This document shows, piece after piece, positions 1 through 9,120 of a stretch of 64,000 nucleotides of DNA; the stretch's first letter is position 1, and the number at the start of each line of letters is the position of its first letter. Made by a program: the position numbers and the translations under genes. Below the pieces are notes generated by a model. It did not search any database and was not told the origin of the DNA. It saw only the letters and a list, made by a program, of their open reading frames with translations. The stretch spans positions 62,001 to 126,000 of the forward strand of contig NZ_WOFU01000002.1 in the NCBI RefSeq assembly GCF_016879755.1. Reading direction: 5' to 3'. The stretch is from Bacillus sp. B15-48. Lineage in GTDB: Bacteria > Bacillota > Bacilli > Bacillales > Cytobacillaceae.

Positions 1-637
1 AACCTAAAGATAAGGCAACTTGAGATACAGTATCCAACAACTCTGGTTTATAAACACCTAAAACATGCTTAGTCGCTCTTGCTGGATTAATTAGTGGCCC
101 AATAATCGTATAAAAGATTGTCTTTATGCCCAAATCTTTTTCTGGAGGCAATACCTTGCCCATTACTGGATGGTATAGTGGTGCATATAGAAAGGACATC
201 CCAATGTCTTCAATAAGCTTTTCAACAGCATCAGGCGTTAAATTAATTTCTACATTCAATGCTTCTAACACATCTGCACTTCCAGACAGACTTGAGATCG
301 AACGACTGCCATGCTTTGCGATTGGAATCCCAGCAGCTGCTGCAACAAACGCAACAGAAGTGGAGATATTAAAAGTACTTAGTCCACCACCGGTACCACA
401 AGTATCCATACATTCTTCATTAATGTTCGGACGGATTGGAACACAATGATCGCGCATCGCCTGAGCAATCGCCGAAATTTCCGTTAATGTCGGCCCCTTC
501 ATTAATAATGCCACTTGAAAGCCAGCAATCTGTACTTCACTTAATTCATCATTATTGATGGCCACAATTAAACGATAGGCTTCTTCTGACGTTAAGTCTT
601 TTCTTTCTGTTAATTTTTGCAAGACATCTTTAATCAT
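1..637 (-). CDS. trpD: TrpD-like anthranilate phosphoribosyltransferase (3' end outside window)
   Basis: The first 212 codons are present and the frame runs off the window. The family normally transfers phosphoribose from PRPP to anthranilate in tryptophan synthesis. Visible motifs are GTGGG followed by STFNIS (residues ~87-98), KHGSR, SGSADVLEALN and a GPLINPA stretch near residue 185. The start at 637 is chosen because GGGAGAG lies six bases upstream, while an in-frame ATG at 643 abuts it. It follows trpA by 75 bp. Several usual TrpD positions differ: Asp of GTGGD is Gly, Asn of KHGNR is Ser, Arg of the RxxLG segment is missing (EKDLG) and FN is FY. It may be a divergent TrpD or a paralogue with another substrate. 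Confidence 0.82.
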   Translation of the reverse strand, partial: MIKDVLQKLTERKDLTSEEAYRLIVAINNDELSEVQIAGFQVALLMKGPTLTEISAIAQAMRDHCVPIRPNINEECMDTCGTGGGLSTFNISTSVAFVAAAAGIPIAKHGSRSISSLSGSADVLEALNVEINLTPDAVEKLIEDIGMSFLYAPLYHPVMGKVLPPEKDLGIKTIFYTIIGPLINPARATKHVLGVYKPELLDTVSQVALSLG

Positions 638-712
638 CGTCATCTCTCCCATTGGCTATTTTTGTTCAATCATAATTTGACGTTGCTCCTTAAAAGAATG
701 AACTTTTTTCCA

Positions 713-1483
713 TTAGCGAATTGCAGCGACCATCGATTGCACATACTCTCTCACATGTGGTACACAGTCTGAACCATATTGTCCAATGATTCTGACAATC
801 GCACTTCCAACAATGACTCCATCAGAGAACTGCGCCATTTTTTCTGCCTGTTCAGGAGACGAAATGCCAAAGCCGATTGCGCACGGAATATCTTTCACTT
901 CTTTGACGATTTTAATCATTTTTTCGACATCATTTCCAATTTCCCTACGGACACCAGTAACGCCCATTGATGATACACAATAAATGAACCCTTCTGCTTC
1001 ATTTGCAATCATGCGGATGCGGTCATTTGATGTTGGAGCAATCATAGAAATAAAGGTAACCCCATATTGTAAACAAAATGGAAGGAGTTCCTCTTTTTCT
1101 TCAAACGGCAGGTCTGGAACAATTAATGCTTGTACCCCCGCTTCTCGACAATTTTTCATGAACCTCTCCGCTCCATACGTAAAAACCGGATTAATATAAG
1201 TCATAAAAGCAATGGGAACATCACATGTTTGACGGATTCGCTTCACCATAGCAAAAATTTTATCCGTTGTTGTACCCGCAGCAAGTGCTCGATCATCAGC
1301 CTCCTGAATAACCGGACCTTCTGCAATTGGGTCGGAAAATGGAATTCCGAGCTCAACTAAATCTGCCCCGGCTTCCGCCATTTCAATAACCAATTGTTCG
1401 GTTATTTCTAATGAAGGATCACCAGCCGTTATAAATGGGATAAACGCCTTGCCATTTGAAAATACTTGTTGTAAGTTAGTCAT
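713..1483 (-). CDS. trpA: tryptophan synthase alpha chain
   Basis: About 256 residues, normal family length. It converts indole-3-glycerol phosphate to indole and glyceraldehyde-3-phosphate and passes indole to TrpB in the cytoplasmic alpha2-beta2 complex. The TIM-barrel signature [15 protein letters not shown] carries the catalytic Asp, and a catalytic Glu is expected in the N-terminal strand near [11 protein letters not shown]. The ATG at 1483 is preferred over the longer upstream frame because AAAGGGGTG precedes it. The start overlaps the end of trpB by 8 bp, suggesting translational coupling. Confidence 0.95.
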   Translation of the reverse strand: MTNLQQVFSNGKAFIPFITAGDPSLEITEQLVIEMAEAGADLVELGIPFSDPIAEGPVIQEADDRALAAGTTTDKIFAMVKRIRQTCDVPIAFMTYINPVFTYGAERFMKNCREAGVQALIVPDLPFEEKEELLPFCLQYGVTFISMIAPTSNDRIRMIANEAEGFIYCVSSMGVTGVRREIGNDVEKMIKIVKEVKDIPCAIGFGISSPEQAEKMAQFSDGVIVGSAIVRIIGQYGSDCVPHVREYVQSMVAAIR

Positions 1484-2660
1484 GAATTTGCACCCCTTTG
1501 TAGCGCGCAATTGCCGCAACGTCTTTATCTCCTCTTCCCGATAAACAAATCACCATTACTTGGTCTTGACTCATTGTCGGAGCAAGCTTTTTTGCATATG
1601 CAATGGCATGTGCACTCTCAATGGCAGGAATAACCCCTTCCATACGTGATAAATATTCAAACGCCTCCACCGCTTCATCATCGGTAACCGGCACGTATTC
1701 TGCTCTACCTTTATCATGGAGGGCCGCATGCTCAGGTCCGATTCCCGGATAGTCAAGTCCAGCCGAAATGGAATGGACTGGTGCAATCTGTCCGTATTCA
1801 TCTTGACAGAAATAAGACTTCATTCCGTGAAAAATCCCTAATGTACCTGCTGCGATCGTTGCAGCTGTTTTTTGCGTTTCTACGCCTAGACCTGCTGCTT
1901 CACAACCGATTAAGCGAACATCTTCATCTTCGATAAAATCATAAAAGGCTCCAATGGCATTGCTGCCTCCCCCGACACATGCAAGGACCGCATCAGGAAG
2001 TCTTCCTTCCAACTCCAACATTTGTTGTTTAATTTCTCGGCTAATTACACTTTGAAAATCACGAACAATTGTCGGAAAAGGATGCGGACCCATGACAGAG
2101 CCAAGTACATAATGTGTATCATGAACACGTTGTGTCCATTCACGCATCGTTTCATTTACCGCATCTTTTAATGTTTGTGTCCCGCTCGTAACCGCATGTA
2201 CTTTCGCACCGAGAAGCTCCATTCGATATACATTGAGAGCCTGTCGATCCGTGTCCTCTTTCCCCATAAAAATCTCACATTCTAACCCTAATAGCGCAGC
2301 GGCTGTTGCCGTAGCTACACCATGTTGTCCTGCACCTGTTTCAGCAATTACCCGTGCTTTTCCCATTCGTTTCGCCAGAAGCACTTGACCTAGAACATTA
2401 TTGATTTTATGAGAACCTGTATGATTCAAATCTTCACGTTTCAAATAGATCTTCGCTCCGCCGAGATCTTCCGTCATTTTTTCTGCAAAATAGAAAAGTG
2501 ACGGACGACCAGCATATTGATTGAGCAAACGAGTGAACTCCTCAATAAATTCCGAATCCTTCTTGTAGTAATTATACGCACTCTCTAGTTCATTGATGGC
2601 ATTCATTAGTGTCTCTGGAATAAACTGCCCACCGTGGATTCCAAATCTTCCTTTTGACAT
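1476..2660 (-). CDS. trpB: tryptophan synthase beta chain
   Basis: About 394 residues, full length. It condenses indole with serine using pyridoxal phosphate. The PLP lysine is in [14 protein letters not shown] (K about residue 85), and the phosphate-binding GGGSNAIG loop is near residue 230. The start at 2660 (MSKGRFG) is chosen because AAGGAG lies ten bases upstream, whereas the in-frame TTG at 2669 is too close to it. It is the first gene after the T-box leader and is followed by trpA and a TrpD-like gene. Its position at the head of the operon, with no trpE, trpC or trpF before it, is atypical for Bacillus. Confidence 0.96.
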   Translation of the reverse strand: MSKGRFGIHGGQFIPETLMNAINELESAYNYYKKDSEFIEEFTRLLNQYAGRPSLFYFAEKMTEDLGGAKIYLKREDLNHTGSHKINNVLGQVLLAKRMGKARVIAETGAGQHGVATATAAALLGLECEIFMGKEDTDRQALNVYRMELLGAKVHAVTSGTQTLKDAVNETMREWTQRVHDTHYVLGSVMGPHPFPTIVRDFQSVISREIKQQMLELEGRLPDAVLACVGGGSNAIGAFYDFIEDEDVRLIGCEAAGLGVETQKTAATIAAGTLGIFHGMKSYFCQDEYGQIAPVHSISAGLDYPGIGPEHAALHDKGRAEYVPVTDDEAVEAFEYLSRMEGVIPAIESAHAIAYAKKLAPTMSQDQVMVICLSGRGDKDVAAIARYKGVQIHD

Positions 2661-2691
2661 TTGCTTCAATCTCCTTCTAAAAAAATAAAAT

Positions 2692-2962
2692 AAAAAAAGC
2701 CTTTATCCCCAAAAATAGGGACAAAAGCTTTTTGCTTCTGCGGTACCACCCAAATTGACGTAAAACGCCCACTCATTCTTGTATACATAACATATACATC
2801 CTGCTGATAACGGCCAGGTTCCGTAAGTGCCTACTTTCAAAAGAGTTCAGCCTTCCCTCACAAGTCCATTCAGAATATTCTTTGTAACCGCTTCTCACCA
2901 AGCGCGGCTCTCTTTGTACAAGTCATTATTCTTACTACTCTTGATCATCGGTTTCTAATTTT
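2692..2962 (-). promoter_or_regulatory. T-box riboswitch leader, tryptophan specific
   Basis: Read on the minus strand, the leader has a GAGTAGTAA motif near its 5' end and a specifier segment GAA-UGG-ACU with UGG (Trp) at 2868-2866. The conserved T-box core GGGTGGTACCGC lies near 2751-2739. A terminator hairpin (AAAAGCTTTTGTCCC / GGGGATAAAGGCTTTTTTT) follows at about 2732-2692. Uncharged tRNA-Trp should stabilise the antiterminator and allow trpB-trpA-trpD transcription. The specifier codon and T-box are read directly; the full stem I fold was not computed. Confidence 0.93.
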
Positions 2963-2968
2963 ACGAAT

Positions 2969-2997
2969 ATTTTATCATTTGCTTCTGAACTTGTCTA
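2969..2997 (-). promoter_or_regulatory. promoter of the trp operon
   Basis: TAGACA (2997-2992) is separated by 17 bp from TAAAAT (2974-2969), with TG at the extended -10 position. Transcription would begin near 2962, at the start of the T-box leader. Confidence 0.7.
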
Positions 2998-3210
2998 CAA
3001 ATTTCTCCCCTTCACTTCCCCTGTGTAGCACCTTTTCTGATTTCACAGATACATCGTCACAATTTGATTAGCGTTTTCCACTTCTTCATCTGTTCGATTA
3101 GTATGAATGTAAAAATCGAGAATAAACTAAAAACACGGCCTAACATACAATTACATCACTTTATTGGAAATGGTATCAACAAACATGCATTTCGGAAAGG
3201 AAGGGTCTTT

Positions 3211-3660
3211 TTGCGTAACGTTATTGTCTTTTTCATTACTTTATTGATTGGATTTGGATTAGGCTACCTCTTTTTCACAGCGGGAGATGATCGGACGACA
3301 GAAGAGACTGAGTCAACTGAACGACAAACTCCTGCTGAAGAAGGAGAGAATCATGCTGCCGAAGACCTTCTTCCCCCGACAAGTGAAGAGGAAATCGGAG
3401 AAGGAAGTCAAATTTTAAATGAGAAAAGCTGTATTTCCTGCCATTCTGTATCGGCTTTGAATTTGCAAGGTGGTGCAACAGGCCCAGACCTTTCAAATTC
3501 GTATTTAAATGTGGAAGGTAAACATGGGAAGCCGTTGGATGAATATTTACAACAACCTACCTCAGCGGTCATGACTTCCGTAATCGAAGGAAATCCTCTC
3601 AGTGACGAAGAAAGAGCACAAATTATTGAAGCGTTGCGAATAGCAGCGGAACAAAATTAA
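3211..3660 (+). CDS. membrane-anchored c-type cytochrome, small
   Basis: About 149 residues from a TTG start at 3211, which has AAAGGAAGG six bases upstream; the frame is open further upstream but without a ribosome site. One N-terminal membrane segment (about residues 4-22, VIVFFITLLIGFGLGYLFF) is followed by an acidic linker and a single class I haem c domain with CISCH near residue 73. Met in AVMTS is a plausible distal haem ligand. The layout (anchor, linker, one haem) is like the CccA c-550 group of Bacillus, which carries electrons on the outer face of the membrane. It is transcribed alone and ends at a bidirectional terminator. Confidence 0.83.
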   Translation: MRNVIVFFITLLIGFGLGYLFFTAGDDRTTEETESTERQTPAEEGENHAAEDLLPPTSEEEIGEGSQILNEKSCISCHSVSALNLQGGATGPDLSNSYLNVEGKHGKPLDEYLQQPTSAVMTSVIEGNPLSDEERAQIIEALRIAAEQN

Positions 3661-3662
3661 CC

Positions 3663-3708
3663 AAAAAGAGACGGTCCACGATCGTTGTGGAACCGTCTCC
3701 TCCCTTTT
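3663..3708. terminator. bidirectional terminator between cytochrome and SEC-C genes
   Basis: Stem of about 12 bp (GAGACGGT-CCAC with GTGG-ACCGTCTC, 3668-3699), with a T-rich run on both strands, between two convergent genes. Confidence 0.85.
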
Positions 3709-3710
3709 GA

Positions 3711-4919
3711 TTATTTCCCGCAGCATTTCTTATATTTTTTTCCGCTGTTGCATGGGCACAGGTCATTTCTTCCAATTTTCTTTTTCGTTCGCATATCGAT
3801 TAAATTGTCTTTTTTAACTGATGGAAGCGACCGTAATGCTTTTTTTTCCTGCATTGCCAGCTCATTTGAAGTATATCCTTTTAAAAACCATTGCCTTGTG
3901 TTGTTCATTAAACCAACGACTCTGTCCATAACTTCACGGATTTCTTCGATCGAATCAAAGACCAATCGTTGGCTTAGAAATTGGAGAATCGCATTTGGAC
4001 TTTCCCCAATCCTCGTGGCATACACACTCTCTTCGGCAATTTGTTCCGCTACTTGCTCAGGGAGATTATAGTTCTTAGTTAGATGTGAAACAAGGTTTAT
4101 AAAACTTCCATTTTTCTCCACAAAATCAGCATTCCCAGCCTTGATTAATTGTTTTTTGGATAATGGGAAATAATTTAACATCTTTCGCATTTGCTGCTCT
4201 TTTAGCACTCTCCCCGAATCAAATACTCTTATATTAGAGAAACCATGCTCATCTATTCTCATGTTTTTATAGTATGAAATCGCATGTTCGATGACAGAGT
4301 AATATTGTCGCGAGTCAACTGGACTCCCGATATATTTTTCTAATAAGCTAAATAAATCATTTACGGTCAGCGCCCCATAATAGTAAAGCAACCCATGGGT
4401 AAGTTGAATCCAGTCTGTATTTCTTTTAACCATAGCTTGAAATTCGTTTGTTTTTACGAGAGTTTCTAATTGCTTAACCATTTCCTCTGGGACAACGAAC
4501 ACCTGTTTCTCATTATAAGTTCCTGTAAAAATAAACCCAAAGCTACGGTAGTAGTCGATTTTATGTTGTTCAAAAACTGGTGCCTTAATCAAGCCATTTT
4601 CACGAATGATTTGAGTGATGACATTATAACTTTCCTGGTCAAATACAGAAAATACATTCTCTATTGATTCAGGTAGCTTTTCTGCCAGTAAATGGACAAG
4701 CTCCGCTTTTTTTAAACTGCTGGCATTTTTAATTTCTAGCCGTTTTCGAATTCCATCTAGTTCAGATTTTGTTTGCTTTGTAAGCCCCTCATGGAGAGTC
4801 AATGGAATTGAAATCTCACTCCACACTTTTTGGTGCCATCTCTCCTGATTTCTCTTAGTCGTTTCTTTTAGTCCATCTAAAGCATTTGTTAGCGCATTTA
4901 GTGTTTGTTTATTATCCAT
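3711..4919 (-). CDS. SEC-C motif protein with N-terminal Rho/SAP-like segment
   Basis: About 402 residues. The extreme C-terminus has the zinc-binding SEC-C motif CPCNSGKKYKKCC preceded by GRNDL. This is the motif found at the end of SecA and in many stand-alone proteins. Residues ~45-80 (SELDGIRKRLEIKNASSLKK) look like a Rho N-terminal or SAP-type helix-extended-loop-helix. The middle is an alpha-helical domain of unknown role. The start at 4919 (MDNKQT) has AAAGGTGG four bases upstream; a longer in-frame start lacks one. No function beyond zinc and possibly nucleic-acid or ribosome binding can be assigned. Confidence 0.8.
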   Translation of the reverse strand: MDNKQTLNALTNALDGLKETTKRNQERWHQKVWSEISIPLTLHEGLTKQTKSELDGIRKRLEIKNASSLKKAELVHLLAEKLPESIENVFSVFDQESYNVITQIIRENGLIKAPVFEQHKIDYYRSFGFIFTGTYNEKQVFVVPEEMVKQLETLVKTNEFQAMVKRNTDWIQLTHGLLYYYGALTVNDLFSLLEKYIGSPVDSRQYYSVIEHAISYYKNMRIDEHGFSNIRVFDSGRVLKEQQMRKMLNYFPLSKKQLIKAGNADFVEKNGSFINLVSHLTKNYNLPEQVAEQIAEESVYATRIGESPNAILQFLSQRLVFDSIEEIREVMDRVVGLMNNTRQWFLKGYTSNELAMQEKKALRSLPSVKKDNLIDMRTKKKIGRNDLCPCNSGKKYKKCCGK

Positions 4920-4944
4920 TTTTCCACCTTTTTGTTTCAAGTTT

Positions 4945-5024
4945 GCTTAAAAAAGAGGCTCATCAGCCTCGTTCAACTAGCTTTGTCTCTCTTCTTTGAG
5001 ACAAAACCGACAGAACTCATTGTA
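4945..5024 (-). promoter_or_regulatory. possible promoter and attenuator-like leader of the SEC-C gene
   Basis: On the minus strand an extended -10 (TG-A-TACAAT, 5024-5019) is followed by a hairpin TTTGTCTC/GAGACAAA (5005-4982). Next comes a compact terminator, GAGGCT-GATG-AGCCTC plus a U-run (4970-4949), only ~25 nt before the ribosome site of the SEC-C gene. It could be a true attenuator or the terminator of an unseen upstream transcript. Confidence 0.4.
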
Positions 5025-5040
5025 TCATAAAGCGTAACCT

Positions 5041-5071
5041 CCATCAGAGGGGTGGTTCTTCATCCCCCACT
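5041..5071. repeat. short dispersed hairpin repeat, copy 1
   Basis: CCATCAGAGGGG followed by a GGTTCTTCA loop and TCCCCCACT. It is nearly identical to 50083-50114. A G-run and a C-run can pair. Not part of any gene seen. Confidence 0.6.
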
Positions 5072-5459
5072 GCTGCCAGTTAATCTGCGATGAAAATTTT
5101 TATCTCAAACTACTTGCTCAATCTGATTATTTCTTTAAGAGGGTGTGAAAGAATTAGAGGACAAAGGAAAGTCATTCTGTCTGAAAAAAATTTGAAGAAT
5201 GTTCGCGACAATTTATTTCCCAGGCAAGCGCAAGAAATGACAATAAATTATAAAACTTTTTATTTTCCACTAGAATTTTGTTGATTATTAGGGGTTTTTG
5301 CGGGTTCTTAGGAAGATCCGTCGAAATAGATGGTCTTTATGACTTATCTATCATAGTAAGTTTTCATGAGTCCATTTTTCCTCAACCTATCTTCTGGTAT
5401 GATGGATTAGAAAGAGATACCAGTTTATAATTTAACATTAAATAGGAGGAATTTAAAGA
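5072..5459 (+). other. intergenic region upstream of the sirtuin gene
   Basis: No convincing gene. A 64-codon frame at 5090-5284 has no good ribosome site and no recognisable protein features. A possible extended -10 (TGGTATGAT, TATGAT at 5398-5403) could drive the sirtuin gene, but its -35 is poor. Confidence 0.4.
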
Positions 5460-6182
5460 TTGTTTTTAAAAAATTCGCTAAATAAATCCAATTATACGGT
5501 TGTTTTTACTGGTGCAGGCATGTCTACCGAAAGCGGCTTACCTGATTTCCGCTCGGCAAACAAGGGATTATGGAAACAGAAGGACCCAAGTAAACTCGCA
5601 AGCACAGCTGCATTAAATCATCATGTTGAAGATTTTATCGCTTTTTATCGCGAGCGCGTCTTGAGTGTAAAAGCCTATCAACCAAATCAAGGGCACCACA
5701 TTTTAGCAAAGTGGGAACAGTCAGGAAGGATTCAATCAATCATTACCCAAAATGTCGATGGATTTCATCAATCAGCTGGAAGCCAGCGTGTTGCTGAATT
5801 ACATGGAACGTTGAGAACCATTCATTGCCAGTCGTGTGGAACCGTTTATGATAGCGAAGAATATGTAAAAAAGGAATATTATTGCAAATGTGGTGGAGTA
5901 TTACGCCCATCCGTTGTCTTATTTGGAGAAACACTGCCAGAAGAAGCCTTTCAATTTGCATTTGAAGAGGCTAATAAAGCCGAACTATTTATTGTGATGG
6001 GCTCTTCTTTAACCGTATCACCTGCCAACCAATTCCCTCTCATCGCAAAGGAAAATGGAGCCAAATTAGTCATCATCAATATGGAACCAACTGATTTTGA
6101 CATGTATGCAGATGAAGTAATCAACGGGATGGAAATTGGCAAAGTTTTAGTTGAATTGGATCAAGAAATAAAATCATCATGA
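5460..6182 (+). CDS. cobB: NAD-dependent protein deacetylase (sirtuin)
   Basis: 240 residues, normal for bacterial SIR2 proteins. It removes acetyl (or acyl) groups from lysines using NAD, releasing nicotinamide and O-acetyl-ADP-ribose. Visible are the NAD site GAGMSTESGLPDFR (residues 18-31), TQNVDGFH (96-103), catalytic His115 in ELHG, four zinc cysteines (C123, C126, C142, C144) and GSSLTVSPAN. TTG start at 5460 with AGGAGGA nine bases upstream. Sirtuins commonly reactivate acyl-CoA synthetases such as AcsA. Several such ligases occur in this window, but a link is only inferred. Bacillus calls the homologue SrtN. Confidence 0.94.
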   Translation: MFLKNSLNKSNYTVVFTGAGMSTESGLPDFRSANKGLWKQKDPSKLASTAALNHHVEDFIAFYRERVLSVKAYQPNQGHHILAKWEQSGRIQSIITQNVDGFHQSAGSQRVAELHGTLRTIHCQSCGTVYDSEEYVKKEYYCKCGGVLRPSVVLFGETLPEEAFQFAFEEANKAELFIVMGSSLTVSPANQFPLIAKENGAKLVIINMEPTDFDMYADEVINGMEIGKVLVELDQEIKSS

Positions 6183-6188
6183 ACTGCT

Positions 6189-6225
6189 AAGGCCCCTATG
6201 GAATTTTATCAAAGGGGCTTATTTC
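6189..6225 (+). terminator. terminator after the sirtuin gene
   Basis: Inverted repeat AAGGCCCCT / AGGGGCTT with a 15-nt loop, followed by a short T-rich stretch. Confidence 0.55.
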
Positions 6226-6359
6226 GTCCTGTGGAACATTTTGTGAAACAAAATATTCGGTACGTAGCTGCTGTAGTGTTATCCTCGCGTTATACGTAAG
6301 TTTTGTGTAAAATGTAACTTGGTGTGTCTTTTTGAGTAAGTCTATTAGGGGGATTTTAC

Positions 6360-7358
6360 ATGAACGTTATTGAAGTTCAAAATTTACGAAAAGAATTTAA
6401 GGCGTACTCAAGCCGGGCTGGTTTAAGCGGAGCTTTCCGAGACTTGTTTACAAGAAATTATAAAGTACTAGCAGCGGTCGACGGGATTTCCTTAAATGTC
6501 AAACAAGGTGAAATGGTCGGCTATATTGGAGAAAACGGAGCTGGGAAATCAACGACGATTAAAATGTTGACTGGAATTCTGACACCAACCTCTGGTTCAA
6601 TTGTAGTTAATGGAATGAACCCGCATAAACAACGAGAGGAGTTCGTACGCACCATCGGTGTCGTGTTCGGACAACGGTCACAGCTATGGTGGGATATTGC
6701 TGTTCAAGAATCTTTTAGATTATTAAAGAAGGTTTATCGTGTATCAGATGAAGATTATAACCGCCACATGGGCCATGTGATCGAAACTTTAGAAATTGCC
6801 CCTTTATTAGATAAACCCGTACGAAAACTATCACTTGGGCAACGGATGCGCTGTGAGTTAGCGGCTGCGCTTATCCATAATCCTCCCCTCCTGTTTTTAG
6901 ACGAGCCGACAATTGGCTTGGATGTTTTAGTAAAATTAAAGATTCGTAAGTTTCTTAAAGAAATCAATGAACAATATAAAACAACCATTCTATTAACGAC
7001 ACATGACTTAACCGATATCGAGGCTCTCTGTGAACGGGTCGTTTTATTAGATGAAGGAAAAATTATTTATGACGGGAAACTCAATGAGCTGCAAGGACAG
7101 GCAGTTGAAGGGAAACAAATTGAATTTGACTTTTTGACCGAAGTTACACGCCACACTCTTCCTTACCAAGTAAATGTTCAATGGGAACAAAAAAATGCCA
7201 CTTCTTGGCTTGCCTACGTCAATGGCGATGAACGCCACGTTTCCCAATTAATTAGTGAAGTAGTTCAAAAGAACCCAATTAAAAATATCCGAATTAATGA
7301 AGTATCAACGGAAGAAATTGTCCGCAAGATTTACGAAGAAGGAATGGCGCTTGCATGA
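6360..7358 (+). CDS. ABC-2 type exporter, ATP-binding subunit
   Basis: 332 residues. Contains Walker A GENGAGKSTT (near residue 60), Q-loop GQRSQLWWD, signature LSLGQRMRCELAAAL, Walker B LLFLDEPTIGLD and H-loop LTTHD. The extra ~80 residues after the ATPase core are usual for ATPases paired with DUF990-type permeases. Its stop overlaps the start of the next gene (ATGA), so the three genes at 6360-8936 form one operon. The substrate of this family is unknown, although relatives are annotated as drug or lipid exporters. ATG start preceded by AGGGGGA. Confidence 0.9.
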   Translation: MNVIEVQNLRKEFKAYSSRAGLSGAFRDLFTRNYKVLAAVDGISLNVKQGEMVGYIGENGAGKSTTIKMLTGILTPTSGSIVVNGMNPHKQREEFVRTIGVVFGQRSQLWWDIAVQESFRLLKKVYRVSDEDYNRHMGHVIETLEIAPLLDKPVRKLSLGQRMRCELAAALIHNPPLLFLDEPTIGLDVLVKLKIRKFLKEINEQYKTTILLTTHDLTDIEALCERVVLLDEGKIIYDGKLNELQGQAVEGKQIEFDFLTEVTRHTLPYQVNVQWEQKNATSWLAYVNGDERHVSQLISEVVQKNPIKNIRINEVSTEEIVRKIYEEGMALA

Positions 7359-8146
7359 CTATGTATTTTGAGATGATTCGAATTCGCTTTTTAATGATGC
7401 TTGCTTACCGGACGAACTATTATAGCGGCATTTTGATTTATAGCATTAACATTGGCGCCTATTATTTTTTATGGGCGGCAATTTATGGAAGCAATGAGGA
7501 AATACAAGGATTGTCCGTTTTGCAAATGACCACCTATGTGGCTGTGGCTTGGATGGCGAGAGCGTTTTATTTTAATAATATTGACCGCGAAATTGCTGCG
7601 GAAATTCAAGACGGTAAAGTAGCAATCGAAATGATTCGCCCCTATAATTATTTAGGGATGAAGACGATGCAGGCTCTTGGAGAAGGACTCTTTCGCCTAT
7701 TGTTTTTCTCTGTCCCAGGAATGATCATTGTTTCCTTCATATTCCCAATTAGCTTTTCGTCTAGTTTAACGACGTGGATGTTTTTCCTTCTTTCACTCGT
7801 GTTTAGTTTTATCGTCAATACTCAAATCAACTTACTTACCGGGCTGATGACATTCTTTTTATTTAATAACACCGGATTAATTCGCGCGAAACGGGTCGTC
7901 ATCGATTTATTCTCAGGGCTGTTGCTTCCAATTTCCTTTTATCCGTTGTGGGCACAAACCATCATGGCATATTTCCCGTTTCAAGCAATCAGCTATATCC
8001 CTAGTATGATTTTCACCGAAGGCTTTGTCGGTCAGGAAATTTATCACGCAGTATTTCTGCAAGTATTCTGGGTGTTAATCTTACTGATTCCAATTAAACT
8101 ATTATGGTTACTTGCAAAAAAACATTTAATTGTTCAAGGAGGCTAG
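7355..8146 (+). CDS. ABC-2 family exporter permease (DUF990-like), first
   Basis: 263 residues with about six hydrophobic segments, starting within the stop codon of the ATPase gene. Opens MTMYFEMIRIRFLMMLAYRTNYYSG, an amphipathic lead-in typical of the DUF990 ABC-2 permeases. It would pair with the permease at 8151 to form the heterodimeric channel. Substrate unknown. Confidence 0.82.
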   Translation: MTMYFEMIRIRFLMMLAYRTNYYSGILIYSINIGAYYFLWAAIYGSNEEIQGLSVLQMTTYVAVAWMARAFYFNNIDREIAAEIQDGKVAIEMIRPYNYLGMKTMQALGEGLFRLLFFSVPGMIIVSFIFPISFSSSLTTWMFFLLSLVFSFIVNTQINLLTGLMTFFLFNNTGLIRAKRVVIDLFSGLLLPISFYPLWAQTIMAYFPFQAISYIPSMIFTEGFVGQEIYHAVFLQVFWVLILLIPIKLLWLLAKKHLIVQGG

Positions 8147-8150
8147 GAGA

Positions 8151-8936
8151 GTGTTTTACGTTTCAATGTTCTTTCAATATGCCTCTCAATACTTAAAAAC
8201 AAGACTAACGTATCGTGTCGATACTGTGGTGGAAATCTTTTCGGATTTCTTGTTTCAAGCAGTGAATTTGATTTTTATTTTAGTCGTATTTGGTCATACC
8301 TCTTTTTTAAGCGGCTGGAACCGTGAAGAAATTATTTTTATTTATGGATTTTTCCTTGTTCCTTATGCGATTTTTTCAGCGTTTTTTAACATTTGGGACT
8401 TTAATGAACGCTATATTGTCAAAGGAGAAATGGACCGGGTTTTAACTCGCCCAGTACATAGTCTATTCCAAATTATTATGGAACGGATGGAACTTGAATC
8501 TTTATTCGGGGTTATTACGGGGATTGTGATTATGGGCTATGCAGCAATGAACCTAGGATTAACCTTCACTTGGTATGATGGGTTGATTTTTATTTTTATG
8601 GTCGTGGGCGGATCATTTATTTACGCCGGAATATTTATAAGCATCGCCAGTATCGGATTTTGGTCAGATAGTCGAACCGATATTATGCCAATGATGTACA
8701 ATATCGGCAATTACGGACGCTATCCTGTTGATATTTATCACCGCGTCATTCGCTTTGTGTTAACCTGGATTTTACCGTTCGCCTTTGTCGGCGTTTATCC
8801 TGCCGCTTACTTCCTTAAGCGAGAAGAATGGTATATTTATGCGTTTTTAACTCCTGTGATGGGCATTGTTTTCTTTTGTATCGCCGTTTTTCTATGGAAT
8901 AGCGGGGTAAAAAAATATCGTGGAGCTGGGAATTAA
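8151..8936 (+). CDS. ABC-2 family exporter permease (DUF990-like), second
   Basis: About 261 residues from a GTG at 8151, which has AAGGAGG seven bases upstream and leaves 4 bp after the previous stop. An in-frame TTG at 8130 would overlap the upstream gene and lacks a ribosome site. About six membrane segments. The stretch NFERYIVKGEMDRVLTRPVH-like (actual residues near 85-105) is the conserved cytoplasmic coupling region of DUF990 permeases. Last gene of the exporter operon, followed by a terminator. Confidence 0.82.
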   Translation: MFYVSMFFQYASQYLKTRLTYRVDTVVEIFSDFLFQAVNLIFILVVFGHTSFLSGWNREEIIFIYGFFLVPYAIFSAFFNIWDFNERYIVKGEMDRVLTRPVHSLFQIIMERMELESLFGVITGIVIMGYAAMNLGLTFTWYDGLIFIFMVVGGSFIYAGIFISIASIGFWSDSRTDIMPMMYNIGNYGRYPVDIYHRVIRFVLTWILPFAFVGVYPAAYFLKREEWYIYAFLTPVMGIVFFCIAVFLWNSGVKKYRGAGN

Positions 8937-8944
8937 AAATTCAT

Positions 8945-8986
8945 AGGGACAGTGGGAATTCGAATGAACTTCCCCTGTCTCTTTTA
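8945..8986 (+). terminator. terminator of the ABC exporter operon
   Basis: Stem GGGACAG-TGGGAA with TTCCCC-TGTCTC, followed by TTTT. Confidence 0.8.
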
Positions 8987-9055
8987 AATTTCACAAAATT
9001 TTAATACTAATCATGGTCGTTACTCGCTTTTATCTTTTATAATAAAAGTAGATAA

Positions 9056-9069
9056 AGAAAGCGTTTTCA
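9056..9069 (+). promoter_or_regulatory. cre-like CcpA box
   Basis: AGAAAGCGTTTTCA matches the cre consensus (reverse complement TGAAAACGCTTTCT). A TATAAT lies just upstream at 9038-9043. It would sit between a promoter and the small gene at 9121. Confidence 0.5.
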
Positions 9070-9120
9070 CTATCTTTGACAAATCACCGGAACAATCCTA
9101 CGGAAGAAAGGATGGTAAAA

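Noticed and set aside
5090-5284. 64-codon plus-strand frame
   Set aside because: No ribosome site, no recognisable features, composition like intergenic DNA.
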